DNA from: Chloroflexus aurantiacus J-10-fl | GTDB lineage: Bacteria > Chloroflexota > Chloroflexia > Chloroflexales > Chloroflexaceae | Direction of reading: 5' to 3' | Length of the DNA: 64,000 bases | Assembly (NCBI RefSeq): GCF_000018865.1 | Contig: NC_010175.1 | Location: forward strand, 2,976,001-3,040,000 | In this document: positions 1 through 8,817 of the stretch, piece after piece | How the letters are laid out: each line of letters starts with the position of its first letter | Position numbering within the stretch: the first letter of the stretch is position 1 | Notes under the pieces: model-generated | What the model was told of the DNA's origin: nothing | The model's database searches: none | What the model saw: only the letters and a program-made list of their open reading frames with translations | Translations under genes and position numbers: made by a program

Positions 1-910
1 TGCCCTGGCGATCTACCGCCTTGCCCAGACTCTCGGCCCACAATTGGGCAAACCAGTCGGCGACATCACGGAGCCGGTTCGCATACGGCATCATCACCAC
101 AATCGGCTTGCCTTTGCGGAAGCAGAGGTAGTTGATGAGTGCGCCAAGGGCTGCCGGGTTCCGCAACGGATCGGGGTTGGCGGCCAGTTCGCGACCGTAA
201 GCGGCACCGGCCAGTAGCTCACGAATATTCACCCCCGTCATCGCCGCCGACAACAACCCGACCGAGGTCAATACCGAGAAGCGGCCACCGACCTTTGGCG
301 GGAGATCGAACATCGTCCAGCCCTCACGCTGCCCAATCTGGCGCAGAAAACCACTGTTGGGATCGGTCGTCAACACGATATGGTCACCGAGCCGGTCTTC
401 GCCGACTGCCTCGACCAGCGCCTGGCGAAAGTAAAGAAATGAAGCCATCGTCTCGGCGGTAGTGCCGCTCTTGCTAATGACGTTGAACATCGTCCGCCGG
501 AGATCGAGCATCCGTAGCGCACCTGCATTCAATTCCGGGTCCGAATTATCGAGTACCAGCAGCCGCGGCCAGCCACGTTGCTCGCGTGGTAGCAGGTTAT
601 AAAACGGCCCATTGATTGCCGTCTGCACTGCGATGTTCCCCAACGCCGAACCACCAATGCCCAGCACGACAAAGGTATCAATCCGATCACGATGGGCAGC
701 GGCAAACTGCTCAAACGGCGTCACGTCCTGATCCGGCAACAACGGCCAGCCGAGATCGGCCCGTCGTTCCTGGACGGCAGCAATCGCTGCGGCGGCGCGT
801 GGAGCTTCTGCTTCAAGTTCAGCCGGGGTCAAACCATGCGTTCCAAACACATTATTCACATCGAGCCGAATGCGTTGCTTCTCCCGCCACGCGGCATCCT
901 CATAGCGCAT
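1..910 (-). CDS. pgi: Glucose-6-phosphate isomerase, N-terminal 303 codons (cut by window edge)
   Basis: Interconverts glucose 6-phosphate and fructose 6-phosphate in glycolysis and gluconeogenesis. Reading the minus strand from ATG at 910 gives an unbroken frame to the window edge. It contains the phosphosugar-binding stretch VLGIGGSALGN and the strongly conserved SKSGTTAET motif of the SIS domain, then a PKVGGRFSVLTSVG segment typical of the family. An AAGGAG Shine-Dalgarno lies 7 bases before the ATG. The C-terminal part, with the catalytic Glu/His/Lys region, lies outside the window. The gene is divergent from the cupin gene at 1205. Identification is confident from the motifs; the full length is unknown. 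Confidence 0.95.
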   Translation of the reverse strand, partial: MRYEDAAWREKQRIRLDVNNVFGTHGLTPAELEAEAPRAAAAIAAVQERRADLGWPLLPDQDVTPFEQFAAAHRDRIDTFVVLGIGGSALGNIAVQTAINGPFYNLLPREQRGWPRLLVLDNSDPELNAGALRMLDLRRTMFNVISKSGTTAETMASFLYFRQALVEAVGEDRLGDHIVLTTDPNSGFLRQIGQREGWTMFDLPPKVGGRFSVLTSVGLLSAAMTGVNIRELLAGAAYGRELAANPDPLRNPAALGALINYLCFRKGKPIVVMMPYANRLRDVADWFAQLWAESLGKAVDRQG

Positions 911-1204
911 ACTCAACTCCTTCACTAATTGGTGTGTACGCAACTTCCGCAAACGCAGAAGTGAAGCAGTGCCGTCACTTGCATGTGATCACAATGAGCT
1001 TATCAGTGCTGATTGTCATTGCGCACACAGTATAACACTCATCTGCGTGGTGCTATAGACGGGCTTCGGCTCGGCAACGTGCTGTGTGAGGCACTAACAA
1101 TCACTCCCTTGCGTTTCCGTTCAGATAGCGATAAGATGCACTCAACAAATGCACAGTCCCGGTCATCCCCAAACGACAGCATTTCATCACCTGAAGGAGT
1201 CGCT

Positions 1205-1546
1205 ATGCATGCCGTCCAGAGCGCAGACATCAAAAGTTTTGCCATCGGCTTGATGAATCTCCGCCCCTTTGCCGGTCAGCAATTAATGGCAGTGCGGGTT
1301 GATGCGCCAAAGGGGGCCACGGCACCAGCCCACAGTCATCCCCACGAACAGATGACCCTCGTCATCAGTGGTCGTCTACGGTTTCGCGTAGGTGATGAAT
1401 GGCGTGAACTCGGTCCGCTCGAGATTGTCCACATTCCCGGTGGGGTCGAACACGAAGCGATTATGGAAGAAGATTCCGTCTTCTTCGATCTCTTCCATCC
1501 AATACGAGCCGATTTTCTGCAGCGACAGGCTGAAGCCGGATCATGA
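1205..1546 (+). CDS. Small single-domain cupin protein
   Basis: A 113-residue protein that is essentially one cupin barrel. The first cupin motif is visible as PAHSHPHEQMTLVISGRLRF, with the metal-binding His, His, Glu set; the second is PGGVEHEAIMEEDS with its His. Cupins of this size bind a divalent metal and may be enzymes or sensors, and the substrate cannot be told from sequence. The ATG at 1205 was chosen because AAGGAG precedes it by 7 bases, although the frame stays open further upstream. The last six bases overlap the convergent gene on the other strand. Confidence 0.85.
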   Translation: MHAVQSADIKSFAIGLMNLRPFAGQQLMAVRVDAPKGATAPAHSHPHEQMTLVISGRLRFRVGDEWRELGPLEIVHIPGGVEHEAIMEEDSVFFDLFHPIRADFLQRQAEAGS

Positions 1547-1882
1547 TGACGAGTTGGACATCCGCTCGTTGCTGGCCCGGCGAGCTGCGGCATATTCCTC
1601 TGCTGTAATTACCTGACCGCCAACAATATCCTGACTCAACAGGCGGCGTTGGCGGTCGAAGCGCAACTCCGCCGTCATCAGTCGAAAACAGCGGTCGTCC
1701 ATCATCTCTTTACGTATCCAGTAACCACTAATCTCCTCGCGGTCGTCGTACTCTGCCGACAGATCGTTGTAGAGATTAATCCGCACCTGTACCACTGCGC
1801 CGCATCGCTGACAGCGCACATGGAGCAGCATAAACGGTGCCTCCTCGCTCCGCCCTCCAAAGAGTCTGCGCAACCATTGCAT
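1541..1882 (-). CDS. Conserved hypothetical protein with CxxC zinc-ribbon-like motif
   Basis: A 113-residue protein of unknown function. Residues around 26-29 form VRCQRCGAVVQVRI, a single CxxC knuckle as in small zinc-ribbon proteins, but no second Cys pair is visible. The rest is charged, and the C-terminal part runs QDIVGGQVITAEEYAAARRA. The ATG at 1882 is preceded by AGGGAG at good spacing; an upstream start at 1909 lacks such support. It converges with the cupin gene, overlapping by six bases. No operon partner is evident. The coding call is good, the function unknown. Confidence 0.7.
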   Translation of the reverse strand: MQWLRRLFGGRSEEAPFMLLHVRCQRCGAVVQVRINLYNDLSAEYDDREEISGYWIRKEMMDDRCFRLMTAELRFDRQRRLLSQDIVGGQVITAEEYAAARRASNERMSNSSS

Positions 1883-1975
1883 GGGTTCACTCCCTGGCAA
1901 TCTGTTCACCGGTGATACTCTTCATCATAACGTACTCTGAAGTCAACGGCAAACCGATAGGGAACGATTGCCCAT

Positions 1976-2004
1976 TTGCACAAAACGACAGATTGTGCTA
2001 GAAT
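1976..2004 (+). promoter_or_regulatory. Sigma-70-type promoter for the tRNA-tuf operon
   Basis: TTGCAC at 1976-1981, 17-base spacer, TAGAAT at 1999-2004 with an upstream TGC (extended -10). It lies about 40 bases before the first tRNA and nothing else lies between, so it most likely starts the tRNA-Thr/Tyr/Thr-tuf transcript. Confidence 0.7.
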
Positions 2005-2042
2005 GCTACACGCTGAGCGATGGCTCAACGCCGTCGATATGC

Positions 2043-2118
2043 GCCGGCGTAGCTCAATTGGCAGAGCAGCGGTTTTGTAAACCGCCGGTTCAGGGTTCAA
2101 GTCCCTGCGTCGGCTCCA
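2043..2118 (+). tRNA. tRNA-Thr (anticodon TGT)
   Basis: A cloverleaf can be drawn by hand. The acceptor GCCGGCG pairs with CGTCGGC; the anticodon arm is GCGGT-TTTGTAA-ACCGC, giving anticodon TGT; the T arm carries GGTTCAAGTCC. The CCA end is encoded. It is first in a tRNA cluster upstream of tuf, an arrangement also found in Escherichia coli (thrU-tyrU-glyT-thrT-tufB). Confidence 0.96.
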
Positions 2119-2130
2119 TCGTTAACAAAC

Positions 2131-2216
2131 GGGTCGGTACCGAAGTGGCCAAACGGGGCGGTCTGTAAAATCGCTGGCTTACGCCTTCGCAGGTTCGAAT
2201 CCTGCCCGGCCCACCA
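2131..2216 (+). tRNA. tRNA-Tyr (anticodon GTA)
   Basis: The acceptor GGGTCGG pairs with CCGGCCC, the anticodon is GTA in the loop CTGTAAA, a long variable arm marks a class II tRNA, and the CCA end is encoded. It lies 12 bases after the first tRNA-Thr and is presumably processed from the same transcript. Confidence 0.95.
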
Positions 2217-2258
2217 CAAGTGAATAGAGTAGCGCGTTCTGCTTCTCTATTCCTGTTC

Positions 2259-2334
2259 GCCTACGTAGCTCAGTCGGTAGAGCACGTCTTTGGTAAAGAC
2301 GAGGTCACGGGTTCAAGTCCCGTCGTAGGCTCCA
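2259..2334 (+). tRNA. tRNA-Thr (anticodon GGT)
   Basis: The acceptor GCCTACG pairs with CGTAGGC. The anticodon stem CGTCT/AGACG encloses the loop TTGGTAA, giving anticodon GGT. CCA is encoded. It is the last tRNA before tuf, which starts 108 bases downstream with no terminator visible in between. Confidence 0.96.
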
Positions 2335-2442
2335 GCCGACAGTGATGGCGAGAGAAGCGCGAATCTCGCCTGGCTGCTCGTGCCATAGTTGTTGGCACGA
2401 GCGGCATATTTTCGCGCCTTTGTCTTAAGGAGCAAGAAATCC

Positions 2443-3648
2443 ATGGCCAAACAGAAATTCGAGCGGACAAAACCGCACATCAACGTCGGCACCATCGGTC
2501 ACGTAGACCACGGTAAGACGACCCTGACCGCTGCGATTACCAAGGTGCTGTCGCTCAAGGGTGCAGCTCAGTTTATGGCGTATGACCAGATCGACAACGC
2601 CCCCGAAGAGCGCGCCCGTGGCATTACGATTGCTATTCGTCACGTCGAGTATCAGACCGACAAGCGCCACTATGCGCACGTCGACTGCCCCGGTCACGCC
2701 GACTACATCAAGAATATGATTACCGGCGCGGCCCAGATGGACGGCGCCATTCTGGTGGTGAGCGCTCCCGATGGCCCGATGCCGCAGACCCGTGAGCACA
2801 TTCTGCTCGCCCGCCAGGTGCAGGTGCCGGCCATCGTGGTCTTCCTGAACAAGGTCGATATGATGGACGACCCGGAGCTGCTGGAGCTGGTCGAGCTGGA
2901 GCTGCGCGAGCTGCTCAGCAAGTACGGCTTCCCGGGTGATGAGATTCCGATTGTGCGCGGCAGCGCCCGCAACGCGCTGGAAAGCCCGAGCAAGGACATC
3001 AACGCCCCAGAGTACAAATGTATTCTGGAGCTGATGAATGCGGTGGACGAGTACATTCCGACGCCGCAGCGGGCAGTGGATCAGCCGTTCCTGATGCCGA
3101 TTGAGGACGTGTTCGGGATCAAGGGGCGCGGTACGGTGGTGACGGGCCGGATCGAGCGCGGGAAGGTGAAGGTCGGTGACACGGTTGAGATCGTGGGCAT
3201 GACCAACGACGCGCCGCGGCGAACGGTGGTGACCGGCGTGGAGATGTTCCAGAAGACGCTGGACGAAGGGATTGCTGGTGACAACGTCGGCTGTCTGCTG
3301 CGTGGCATTGAGCGCACCGATGTGGAGCGCGGGCAGGTGTTGTGCGCACCGGGCAGCATCAAGCCGCACAAGAAGTTCGAGGCGCAGGTCTACGTGTTGA
3401 AGAAGGAAGAGGGTGGCCGCCACACGCCATTCTTCTCGGGGTACCGCCCGCAGTTCTACATTCGCACGACCGACGTGACGGGGGCGATTGGCCTGCCGGC
3501 GGGGATGGAGATGGTGATGCCGGGCGATAACGTGGTGATGACGATTGAGCTGATCGTCCCGGTGGCTATCGAAGAGGGCTTGCGCTTCGCAATCCGCGAA
3601 GGTGGCCGCACCGTCGGTGCTGGTGTTGTAACCAAGATCCTCGATTAA
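2443..3648 (+). CDS. tuf: Translation elongation factor Tu
   Basis: GTPase that delivers aminoacyl-tRNA to the ribosomal A site. The 401-residue product shows all G motifs: [10 protein letters not shown] (G1, about residues 18-27), a switch I region with [13 protein letters not shown] (G3), NKVDM (G4) and GSARNAL (G5). The beta-barrel domains 2 and 3 follow, with [13 protein letters not shown] and [19 protein letters not shown] at 2443 follows AAGGAG by 11 bases and gives the normal N-terminus [12 protein letters not shown]. An open frame extends upstream but has no family support. It sits between the tRNA cluster and secE, the common bacterial order. Confidence 0.98.
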   Translation: MAKQKFERTKPHINVGTIGHVDHGKTTLTAAITKVLSLKGAAQFMAYDQIDNAPEERARGITIAIRHVEYQTDKRHYAHVDCPGHADYIKNMITGAAQMDGAILVVSAPDGPMPQTREHILLARQVQVPAIVVFLNKVDMMDDPELLELVELELRELLSKYGFPGDEIPIVRGSARNALESPSKDINAPEYKCILELMNAVDEYIPTPQRAVDQPFLMPIEDVFGIKGRGTVVTGRIERGKVKVGDTVEIVGMTNDAPRRTVVTGVEMFQKTLDEGIAGDNVGCLLRGIERTDVERGQVLCAPGSIKPHKKFEAQVYVLKKEEGGRHTPFFSGYRPQFYIRTTDVTGAIGLPAGMEMVMPGDNVVMTIELIVPVAIEEGLRFAIREGGRTVGAGVVTKILD

Positions 3649-3668
3649 CGTCTGAGGCCGGATTCGCT

Positions 3669-3702
3669 AAGCTGTCGGCGGCTTTCATGCCGTCGGCAGC
3701 TT
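3669..3702 (+). terminator. Long hairpin between tuf and secE
   Basis: AAGCTGTCGGCGGC (3669-3682) pairs along all 14 positions with GCCGTCGGCAGCTT (3689-3702), with two G-T pairs and a six-base loop. There is no T run after it, so it may be a processing site or weak terminator rather than a full intrinsic terminator. Confidence 0.5.
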
Positions 3703-3720
3703 CAAAGTGAAGGGTATAAA

Positions 3721-3948
3721 ATGGCCGTGGCCAAAGATACTGAGCGTGACGTTCAAGAAAACATCCTCGTGCGCACATTTCGCGAAACGCGCAGCGAGTT
3801 ACGGCAAGTCGTTTGGCCAAGCCGCGAAGAGACGATCCGTCTTACAATGCTCGTGATTGCGGTGTCGATTGTGATTGGCTTGCTGCTCTTCATCGGTGAT
3901 ACGATCTTCACCTTCCTCTACACGAGCCTTGTCAGCCTCGTCCAGTAA
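3721..3948 (+). CDS. secE: Preprotein translocase subunit SecE
   Basis: Small essential subunit of the SecYEG channel. The 75-residue product has the short bacterial form. A charged N-terminus is followed by the conserved amphipathic segment FRETRSELRQVVWPSREET (about residues 19-37) and one membrane-spanning helix, LTMLVIAVSIVIGLLLFIG and beyond. The start ATG at 3721 follows GAAGGG. The gene lies directly before nusG, the near-universal bacterial neighbourhood. Confidence 0.96.
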   Translation: MAVAKDTERDVQENILVRTFRETRSELRQVVWPSREETIRLTMLVIAVSIVIGLLLFIGDTIFTFLYTSLVSLVQ

Positions 3949-3971
3949 GCTGTTCGCGAACGGGGATTGCC

Positions 3972-4535
3972 ATGTCTGAGGAAAAGGAAAAAGAAAAAGA
4001 GGCCGATGACCGGCGCTGGTATGTGATCCATACCTATTCGGGCTATGAAAACAAGGTAAAGAAAAACCTGGAACATCGCATTGCATCCATGGAGATGCAA
4101 GACCAGATTTTCCGGGTTATTGTGCCTACCGAAGAGGAAATTGAGATCAAGAATGGGCAGCGCCGCACGGTAAATAAGAAGATCTATCCCGGCTATGTCC
4201 TGGTACAGATGCGCCTTACCGATGATTCCTGGTATGTGGTGCGCAATACCCCTGGCGTAACCAGCTTCGTTGGGCATGGCAATAAGCCTACTCCCCTTGA
4301 TGATGAAGAGGTCAAGGCTATTTTGCGCCAGATGGAAGGCGAAACACCGAAGGTGCGTGTGAGCTACCAGAAGGGCCAGGCTGTCAAGATTATCGATGGC
4401 CCCTTCACCGACTTCGAGGGCATTGTCGATGCCATTGATCACGAGCGGGGTCGAGTGCGTGTTCTGGTCTCTTTCTTTGGCCGCGAAGCGCCGGTTGAGC
4501 TTGATTTCTTGCAAGTAACACGATTGGTAGAATAG
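3972..4535 (+). CDS. nusG: Transcription termination/antitermination factor NusG
   Basis: Binds RNA polymerase and affects elongation, pausing and coupling to translation. The 187-residue product has a Lys/Glu-rich N-terminal tail, an NGN domain starting [20 protein letters not shown], the loop VPTEEEIEI, and [11 protein letters not shown] with GVTSFVG. A C-terminal KOW domain follows ([21 protein letters not shown]). The start at 3972 lies 23 bases after secE, consistent with co-transcription. The acidic and basic N-terminal extension of about 13 residues is slightly unusual but not rare. Confidence 0.97.
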   Translation: MSEEKEKEKEADDRRWYVIHTYSGYENKVKKNLEHRIASMEMQDQIFRVIVPTEEEIEIKNGQRRTVNKKIYPGYVLVQMRLTDDSWYVVRNTPGVTSFVGHGNKPTPLDDEEVKAILRQMEGETPKVRVSYQKGQAVKIIDGPFTDFEGIVDAIDHERGRVRVLVSFFGREAPVELDFLQVTRLVE

Positions 4536-4546
4536 GATATCCGTCA

Positions 4547-4592
4547 CCTCGCTGGTTGTGCGAGGGAGGGAAAGTCGTTTATGCGCTTTCCC
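4547..4592 (+). promoter_or_regulatory. Paired hairpins in the rplK leader, possible L1-type operator
   Basis: Two adjacent stems lie just before the rplK ribosome-binding site: CCTCGC/GCGAGG (4547-4552 with 4560-4565) and GGGAAAG/CTTTCCC (4568-4574 with 4586-4592). In other bacteria ribosomal protein L1 represses this operon by binding a structured site near the start of rplK. That role here is inference; only the stems are seen. Confidence 0.35.
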
Positions 4593-4612
4593 GTTATGCA
4601 AGGAGTTGTGTC

Positions 4613-5038
4613 GTGGCTAAGAAACTCGTCGCAGTCGTTAAACTGCAATTGCCGGCTGGCAAAGCTACACCAGCGCCACCCGTTGGTCCGGCGCTCGGTC
4701 AGTACGGCATTAACATCATGGCCTTCGTGAAGGAGTATAACGAGAAATCGGCATCTCAGGCCGGTAGTATTGTGCCGGTTGAGATTTCGGTTTACAGTGA
4801 TCGCTCCTTCGTTGCCCGTCTGCTGACCCCACCTGCGGCCGATTTGCTGCGGAAGGCAGCCGGTATTCAGAAGGGTGCCAGTACGCCGAAACGCACGACT
4901 GTTGGTACAATTACTCGTGCCCAGTTGCGCCAGATTGCTCAGCAAAAGCTGCCTGATATGAATGCCAATGACATTGAGGCTGCTGAGCGGATTATTGCCG
5001 GTACGGCACGCAGTATGGGTATCAAGATCGTTGAATAG
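4613..5038 (+). CDS. rplK: 50S ribosomal protein L11
   Basis: Component of the ribosomal stalk base that binds 23S rRNA in the GTPase-associated centre. With GTG at 4613 as start the protein is 141 residues, the usual L11 length. The N-terminal domain contains [20 protein letters not shown], including the Pro-rich helix. The C-terminal rRNA-binding domain ends [15 protein letters not shown] at 4601-4605 positions this GTG; an upstream ATG in the same frame would add residues absent from the family. rplA follows after 58 bases. Confidence 0.97.
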   Translation: MAKKLVAVVKLQLPAGKATPAPPVGPALGQYGINIMAFVKEYNEKSASQAGSIVPVEISVYSDRSFVARLLTPPAADLLRKAAGIQKGASTPKRTTVGTITRAQLRQIAQQKLPDMNANDIEAAERIIAGTARSMGIKIVE

Positions 5039-5096
5039 TGATTGTTAGTTGGTGGGAGGATTCGTCGATCCGCCATCACCACCTGGAGTAGTTGCT

Positions 5097-5810
5097 ATGC
5101 CAAAGCACGGAAAAAAGTATCTCGCCGCTCTGGCGAAGGTTGACCGGACTCGCCTCTATTCACCGACCGAAGCGCTGGCGTTGGTGAAAGAGACCTCGTA
5201 CACAAAGTTTGACGGTACAGTCGAGGCGCACTTGCGGCTGGGTATCGATCCGCGTCACGCCGATCAGAATATTCGCACGACTGTTGCCCTGCCCCACGGC
5301 ACCGGCAAGACGGTTCGTGTGCTGGTCTTCGCCCAGGGTGAAGCGGTGCAAGCTGCGCTCGATGCTGGTGCTGATTACGCCGGTAGCGATGACCTGATTG
5401 CCCGTATCGACCGCGAGAACTTCTTCGATTTCGATGTAGCCATTGCAACGCCCGATATGATGGGTAAGGTCGGTCGGATTGGTCGCAAACTCGGTCCGCG
5501 TGGCTTGATGCCCAACCCGAAGAGCGGTACTATCGTTCCGGCCGCCGATCTGGCACGCACGATTCGTGAAGTGAAGGGCGGTCGCGTTGAGATCCGCAAC
5601 GATAAGACCGGTATCCTGCACGTGGCTATCGGCAAAGTGAGCTTCACCCCACAGCAGTTGAGCGAGAATTTCGTTGCGCTGATGGACGCGGTGAAAGCAG
5701 CCAAGCCGAGTGGTGCAAAGGGTACATATATCCGTAGTGTAACCCTGACCAGTACGATGGGTCCGGGCGTGCCGGTTGATCCGGTGGCTGCCCAGAATCT
5801 GAAAGCCTGA
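5097..5810 (+). CDS. rplA: 50S ribosomal protein L1
   Basis: Forms the L1 stalk at the E site and often acts as translational repressor of its own operon. The 237-residue product begins [16 protein letters not shown], carries the [16 protein letters not shown] and [13 protein letters not shown] motifs of domain I, and the signature [16 protein letters not shown] near residues 133-148. ATG at 5097 follows TGGAG and matches the family start; an earlier in-frame start would add 16 unrelated residues. Confidence 0.97.
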   Translation: MPKHGKKYLAALAKVDRTRLYSPTEALALVKETSYTKFDGTVEAHLRLGIDPRHADQNIRTTVALPHGTGKTVRVLVFAQGEAVQAALDAGADYAGSDDLIARIDRENFFDFDVAIATPDMMGKVGRIGRKLGPRGLMPNPKSGTIVPAADLARTIREVKGGRVEIRNDKTGILHVAIGKVSFTPQQLSENFVALMDAVKAAKPSGAKGTYIRSVTLTSTMGPGVPVDPVAAQNLKA

Positions 5811-5831
5811 TAGATTTGCATCGTTAGCTGC

Positions 5832-5993
5832 CTGAGACAGTCGGTGAGCATTGCTCCTAATGGCCTGTGGGCCGCCGACCGAGGTGGCGTCTGAGATGAG
5901 ATAGTCGTGAGTTGCTGACTCACTCTGTCGATAGTGCGCAGCTATGGCTGCGCTGTGCTCGGTCGCCTGTCTCAGAGACGGGCGACCGTTTTT
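5832..5993 (+). promoter_or_regulatory. rplJ leader with intrinsic terminator and competing pairing (attenuator-like)
   Basis: The 210-base gap before rplJ contains a strong intrinsic terminator. GGTCGCCTGTCT (5961-5972) pairs with AGACGGGCGACC (5976-5987), 12 pairs with one G-T, followed by TTTTT (5989-5993). Upstream, CTGAGACAG (5832-5840) is perfectly complementary to CTGTCTCAG (5967-5975), so it could pair with the terminator's 5' arm and loop and prevent termination. In many bacteria L10(L12)4 binds the rplJ leader to set stalk-protein output. Seeing a mutually exclusive terminator fits that, but the mechanism is inferred. Confidence 0.7.
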
Positions 5994-6020
5994 GATCTGC
6001 TTTGAGAGGAGGTGAAATGG

Positions 6021-6569
6021 ATGCCAACGCCGCGTAAAATTGAAACGGTCAGCACGCTGACCGAAAAGCTAAACCGCGCTCAGTTGGTTGTCGTGGCCGA
6101 CTATCGCGGTGACGGCAAGGGTATGAGCGTGGCCGATATGACCGAGTTGCGCCGCAAGTTGCGCGAGCATGGCGGTGAGGTTGTGGTGGCGAAGAATACG
6201 CTCCTCAAGATTGCTGCTCACAATACCGGCCACGAGGCACTCGATCCGTTGCTGGCCGGCCCAACCGCTGTGACTCTCGGCTACGATGATGTCTCGAAAG
6301 TGGCAAAAGCCCTGCTCGATTACCTCAAGTCGGGGAATAAGAGCTTCACCGTTCGCGGGGCTTTGCTGGGTAACACCTTGCTGCCGGCAGATGCACTTGA
6401 GCAGGTGACCAAGCTCCCGTCACGCGAGCAGGCACTCGCCCAGGTCGTGGGTGGTATCGCTGCTCCGGTCTCTGGGGTTGTCGGTGTGCTTAACGCCGCG
6501 ATTTCCAACGTGCTCTACGTTTTGCAGGCACGGATTGATCAGCTTCAGCCGCAGGGAGAAACGGCGTAA
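6021..6569 (+). CDS. rplJ: 50S ribosomal protein L10
   Basis: Anchors the L7/L12 dimers on the ribosomal stalk. The 182-residue product starts MPTPRKIETVSTLTEKLNRA and contains the N-terminal rRNA-binding domain with ADYRGDGKGMSVADMTELRR and VVAKNTLLKIAA. A C-terminal helix for L7/L12 binding ends LQARIDQLQPQG. The start at 6021 was chosen because GGAGG at 6008-6012 is eight bases upstream; the ATG at 6017 is out of frame. It is preceded by a terminator-containing leader and followed by rplL. Confidence 0.96.
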   Translation: MPTPRKIETVSTLTEKLNRAQLVVVADYRGDGKGMSVADMTELRRKLREHGGEVVVAKNTLLKIAAHNTGHEALDPLLAGPTAVTLGYDDVSKVAKALLDYLKSGNKSFTVRGALLGNTLLPADALEQVTKLPSREQALAQVVGGIAAPVSGVVGVLNAAISNVLYVLQARIDQLQPQGETA

Positions 6570-6638
6570 TCGTCGCCTGCGGATTGTATATGTGATGTCT
6601 GAATAGTTATCTCTATCACGATAAGGAGTGTACCTACC

Positions 6639-7037
6639 ATGTCGAAGATCGATTCAATCATCGAGATGATTGAGGGCCTGAATGTCCTCGAGCTGGTTGA
6701 GCTGAAGAAGAAGATGGAAGAGAAGTGGGGCGTTACCGCTGCTGCCCCCGTGATGGCGATGGGTGCGGCGATGCCGGTCGCTGCGGCCGGTGATGGTGCT
6801 GCCGCTGCTGCTCCGGTTGAGGAGAAGACTGAGTTTGATGTCATCCTCAAGGAGGCCGGTCCGAACAAGATTCAGGTCATTAAGGTCGTGCGCGAGCTGA
6901 CCAGCCTCGGTCTGAAGGAGGCGAAGGACCTGGTTGAGGGTGCTCCCAAGCCGGTTCGCGAGGGTGTGAGCAAGGAAGAGGCTGAGGCAGCCAAGGCGAA
7001 GCTGACCGAGGCCGGTGCAGTGGTCGAGATCAAGTAA
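6639..7037 (+). CDS. rplL: 50S ribosomal protein L7/L12
   Basis: Stalk protein that recruits translational GTPases. The 132-residue product has the N-terminal dimerisation helices ([20 protein letters not shown]), an Ala/Pro-rich flexible hinge (about residues 35-60), and the C-terminal factor-binding domain with [33 protein letters not shown] and the usual VVEIK ending. AAGGAG lies 10 bases before the ATG. A terminator follows about 100 bases downstream. rpoB, often next, is not here; an insertion sequence is. Confidence 0.98.
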   Translation: MSKIDSIIEMIEGLNVLELVELKKKMEEKWGVTAAAPVMAMGAAMPVAAAGDGAAAAAPVEEKTEFDVILKEAGPNKIQVIKVVRELTSLGLKEAKDLVEGAPKPVREGVSKEEAEAAKAKLTEAGAVVEIK

Positions 7038-7140
7038 TTCTGCTCGACTCTTCCATGCGCAAGCTGCACAAGGTGTCATAGGCATTTCGATACCGGTAGG
7101 GGTGGGTTGCCAACCCGCCCCACCATCTTGCGCACAAAAT

Positions 7141-7177
7141 GGGGTGTGGTGAGGTTGTTACCTTGCCACACCCCTTT
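7141..7177 (+). terminator. Intrinsic terminator after rplL
   Basis: GGGGTGTGGTGAGG (7141-7154) pairs with CCTTGCCACACCCC (7161-7174) over 14 positions, with two G-T pairs and loop TTGTTA, followed by TTT. It ends the ribosomal-protein operon. Confidence 0.85.
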
Positions 7178-7212
7178 GCTATTGATTGGAATGCTGAACG
7201 TTTGATACTTCC

Positions 7213-8335
7213 CAGGAGTTACGCAGTTGAGAGCTGGGTAGAGCGTGGATGGGCCAGGTAGGCTCGTATCGCTTCACGGACAATGGCGGCTTTAGCCGCA
7301 CACCACAACGTGCCTGTCCGCAGGCGGTGCCATGCCAGGCGGCGGAAGGCCCACAGCGCCAGACCGATAGGATTCCGCTGGGCACGGGCAGCGCGGTGCT
7401 GGGCACGTTCACTGCCACAGTCCTGCGTGCTACCGCGATGGTATGCTTCGATGCGCCACCGGTACCGGGCAAACTCCGCCCACTGGTCGGCACGCACCGC
7501 CAGGTCGCTCGTGGCCCAGTCGTCACGGCCACCGGCTGGGGTGGCCAGCGCGACCACCGTGCTGACGCCATCGCCCGTCAGCTGCACGACCGCGCCTTCA
7601 GCTGGAATCGGGACGTCCCGGATCGGTCGCTTGCCCGACCCAGCGGGATCACCCAGGCGAGTGGCGTTCAGGTGCGTCAGCCACGGCCAGGGCCGTGAGC
7701 GCACCAGGTTCAGGTGCTCCAGGCTGGCATACCAGCTAGCGACGGCGAGGAGGCGGGGGTGAAACCCGCGTGCTGCTGCTGCCTGCACCATCGCCCGGAC
7801 GTGGTCGGTCGTGGTCACCCCGTCGTGGGCGTTGTCGTCGCTACGGACGTCGCAGGGCAGGTGAGCGTTCCCATCGGTCCACAGCATCCTGATCAGATTG
7901 ATGCCCACCACCACCCGCTGCTGGTTGCCCAACCACTGGCGCGTGACCAGCTCGATGGCCCGGCTCTACGGCTTATCCACCGTCGTGTCATCGATACTGA
8001 GGAAGCCCGTGGTCACCGACAGACAGGGGCGTACCGCTTCCCACACGGCAGTGCCATCCGCACGACACCGGTGCCGCAGACGCGTGGAGGCAGCATGCGC
8101 CGGACCATTCGTCGTGGCACCCGGATGGCAGCGTGCTGCTTCGGTGGTGCTGACCACGCGCTGCGCTGCGACCAGAACGTGGATATAGTCCAGTTCGTCA
8201 CATGTCGGTGGGTTCATCAGCGCACCCCTCCATCATCAGCCAGGAACACGGGAGACGGAGCGACGAGTACAACAAGCGTGAACACGGTTTATCGCCTCAC
8301 GTATACTTCATCGGGAAGGAACTGCGTAACTCCTG
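7213..8335 (-). mobile_element. Insertion sequence with 16-bp perfect terminal inverted repeats
   Basis: CAGGAGTTACGCAGTT at 7213-7228 is exactly the reverse complement of 8320-8335. Between them lies one DDE-type transposase gene filling nearly the whole 1.1 kb, as expected for a simple IS. No target duplication is visible at the two outer flanks, so the copy is old or a flank was rearranged. It sits between the rplL terminator and an orphan coding-like fragment, so it may have come with a deletion. Confidence 0.9.
7219..8217 (-). pseudogene. IS701/IS4-like DDE transposase interrupted by an in-frame amber codon
   Basis: A 332-codon frame starts MNPPTCDELDYIHVLVAAQR with GGAGGGG upstream. 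It carries the catalytic-region motif FLSIDDTTVDKP, then TAG (7966-7968), then continues in the same frame as SRAIELVTRQWLGNQQRVVV, INLIRMLWTDGN and YRWRIEAYHRG, to LSTA at 7219. Relatives have an aromatic residue where TAG stands (a pattern I recall as KPYA), so a single-base change from a Tyr codon would explain it. Without readthrough, only an 83-residue N-terminal piece is made. Family placement is from remembered sequence patterns, so IS701 versus another IS4-superfamily group is not certain. Confidence 0.85.
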
Positions 8336-8817
8336 TCTATGTCTTGAGGCAGGGTTTCAACTTGCCGATTTGTATCAACCCGCCGCCATATTAGCTCGCC
8401 AGCTTGCAACTGCTCCCGCTGCCGTCAGACAGGTTGACGCCCTCCCTGACGAGGTGACAGCCCTGCTGGGACCATGAATCTGTCCATACCGGAACCTACA
8501 TGTTTTGCAAGACGCCAGCTTTCAGCTCAGGTAAGCGAAAGATGGCATACCATCTCCTGGTATGGTACAATGATGATGTACATCCAAAAAGATTTATCAC
8601 AACAGATGGGTATTCGCTGAACACTTCATAAACATCAGCTCACGTTCATGAAGTGTAAATCAGGGATCACGTTCCTCTGCCTGTAGTGATAATTTGCGCA
8701 ACGTGTATGTATCTTCAAAATGTTTTACTTTCCATTTTGATACGTCTACCTGTATCGTTGAAATCACGGTCAAGATAGTCTGAAATGGTTGCAATATACT
8801 CCACAGGAGTGAATGCT
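8336..8817. other. Intergenic remnant region between the IS and the broken gene pair
   Basis: About 480 bases. The first 140 (to a TGA at 8475-8477) form an open plus-strand frame reading LEAGFQLADLYQPAAILARQ and onwards to ALLGP. This looks like the tail of a gene whose front is missing, perhaps removed when the IS arrived. I do not recognise it. From about 8500 the DNA turns AT-rich, with no convincing gene or RNA. Confidence 0.4.

Noticed and set aside
2425-3423. Long open frame on the minus strand opposite tuf
   Set aside because: It mirrors the tuf reading frame in a GC-rich, highly biased gene; composition is His/Leu/Arg-rich and matches no family. A shadow of EF-Tu.
7213-8335. Target-site duplication around the insertion sequence
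   Set aside because: The bases outside the two inverted repeats (TTCC and TCTA) do not match over any useful length.
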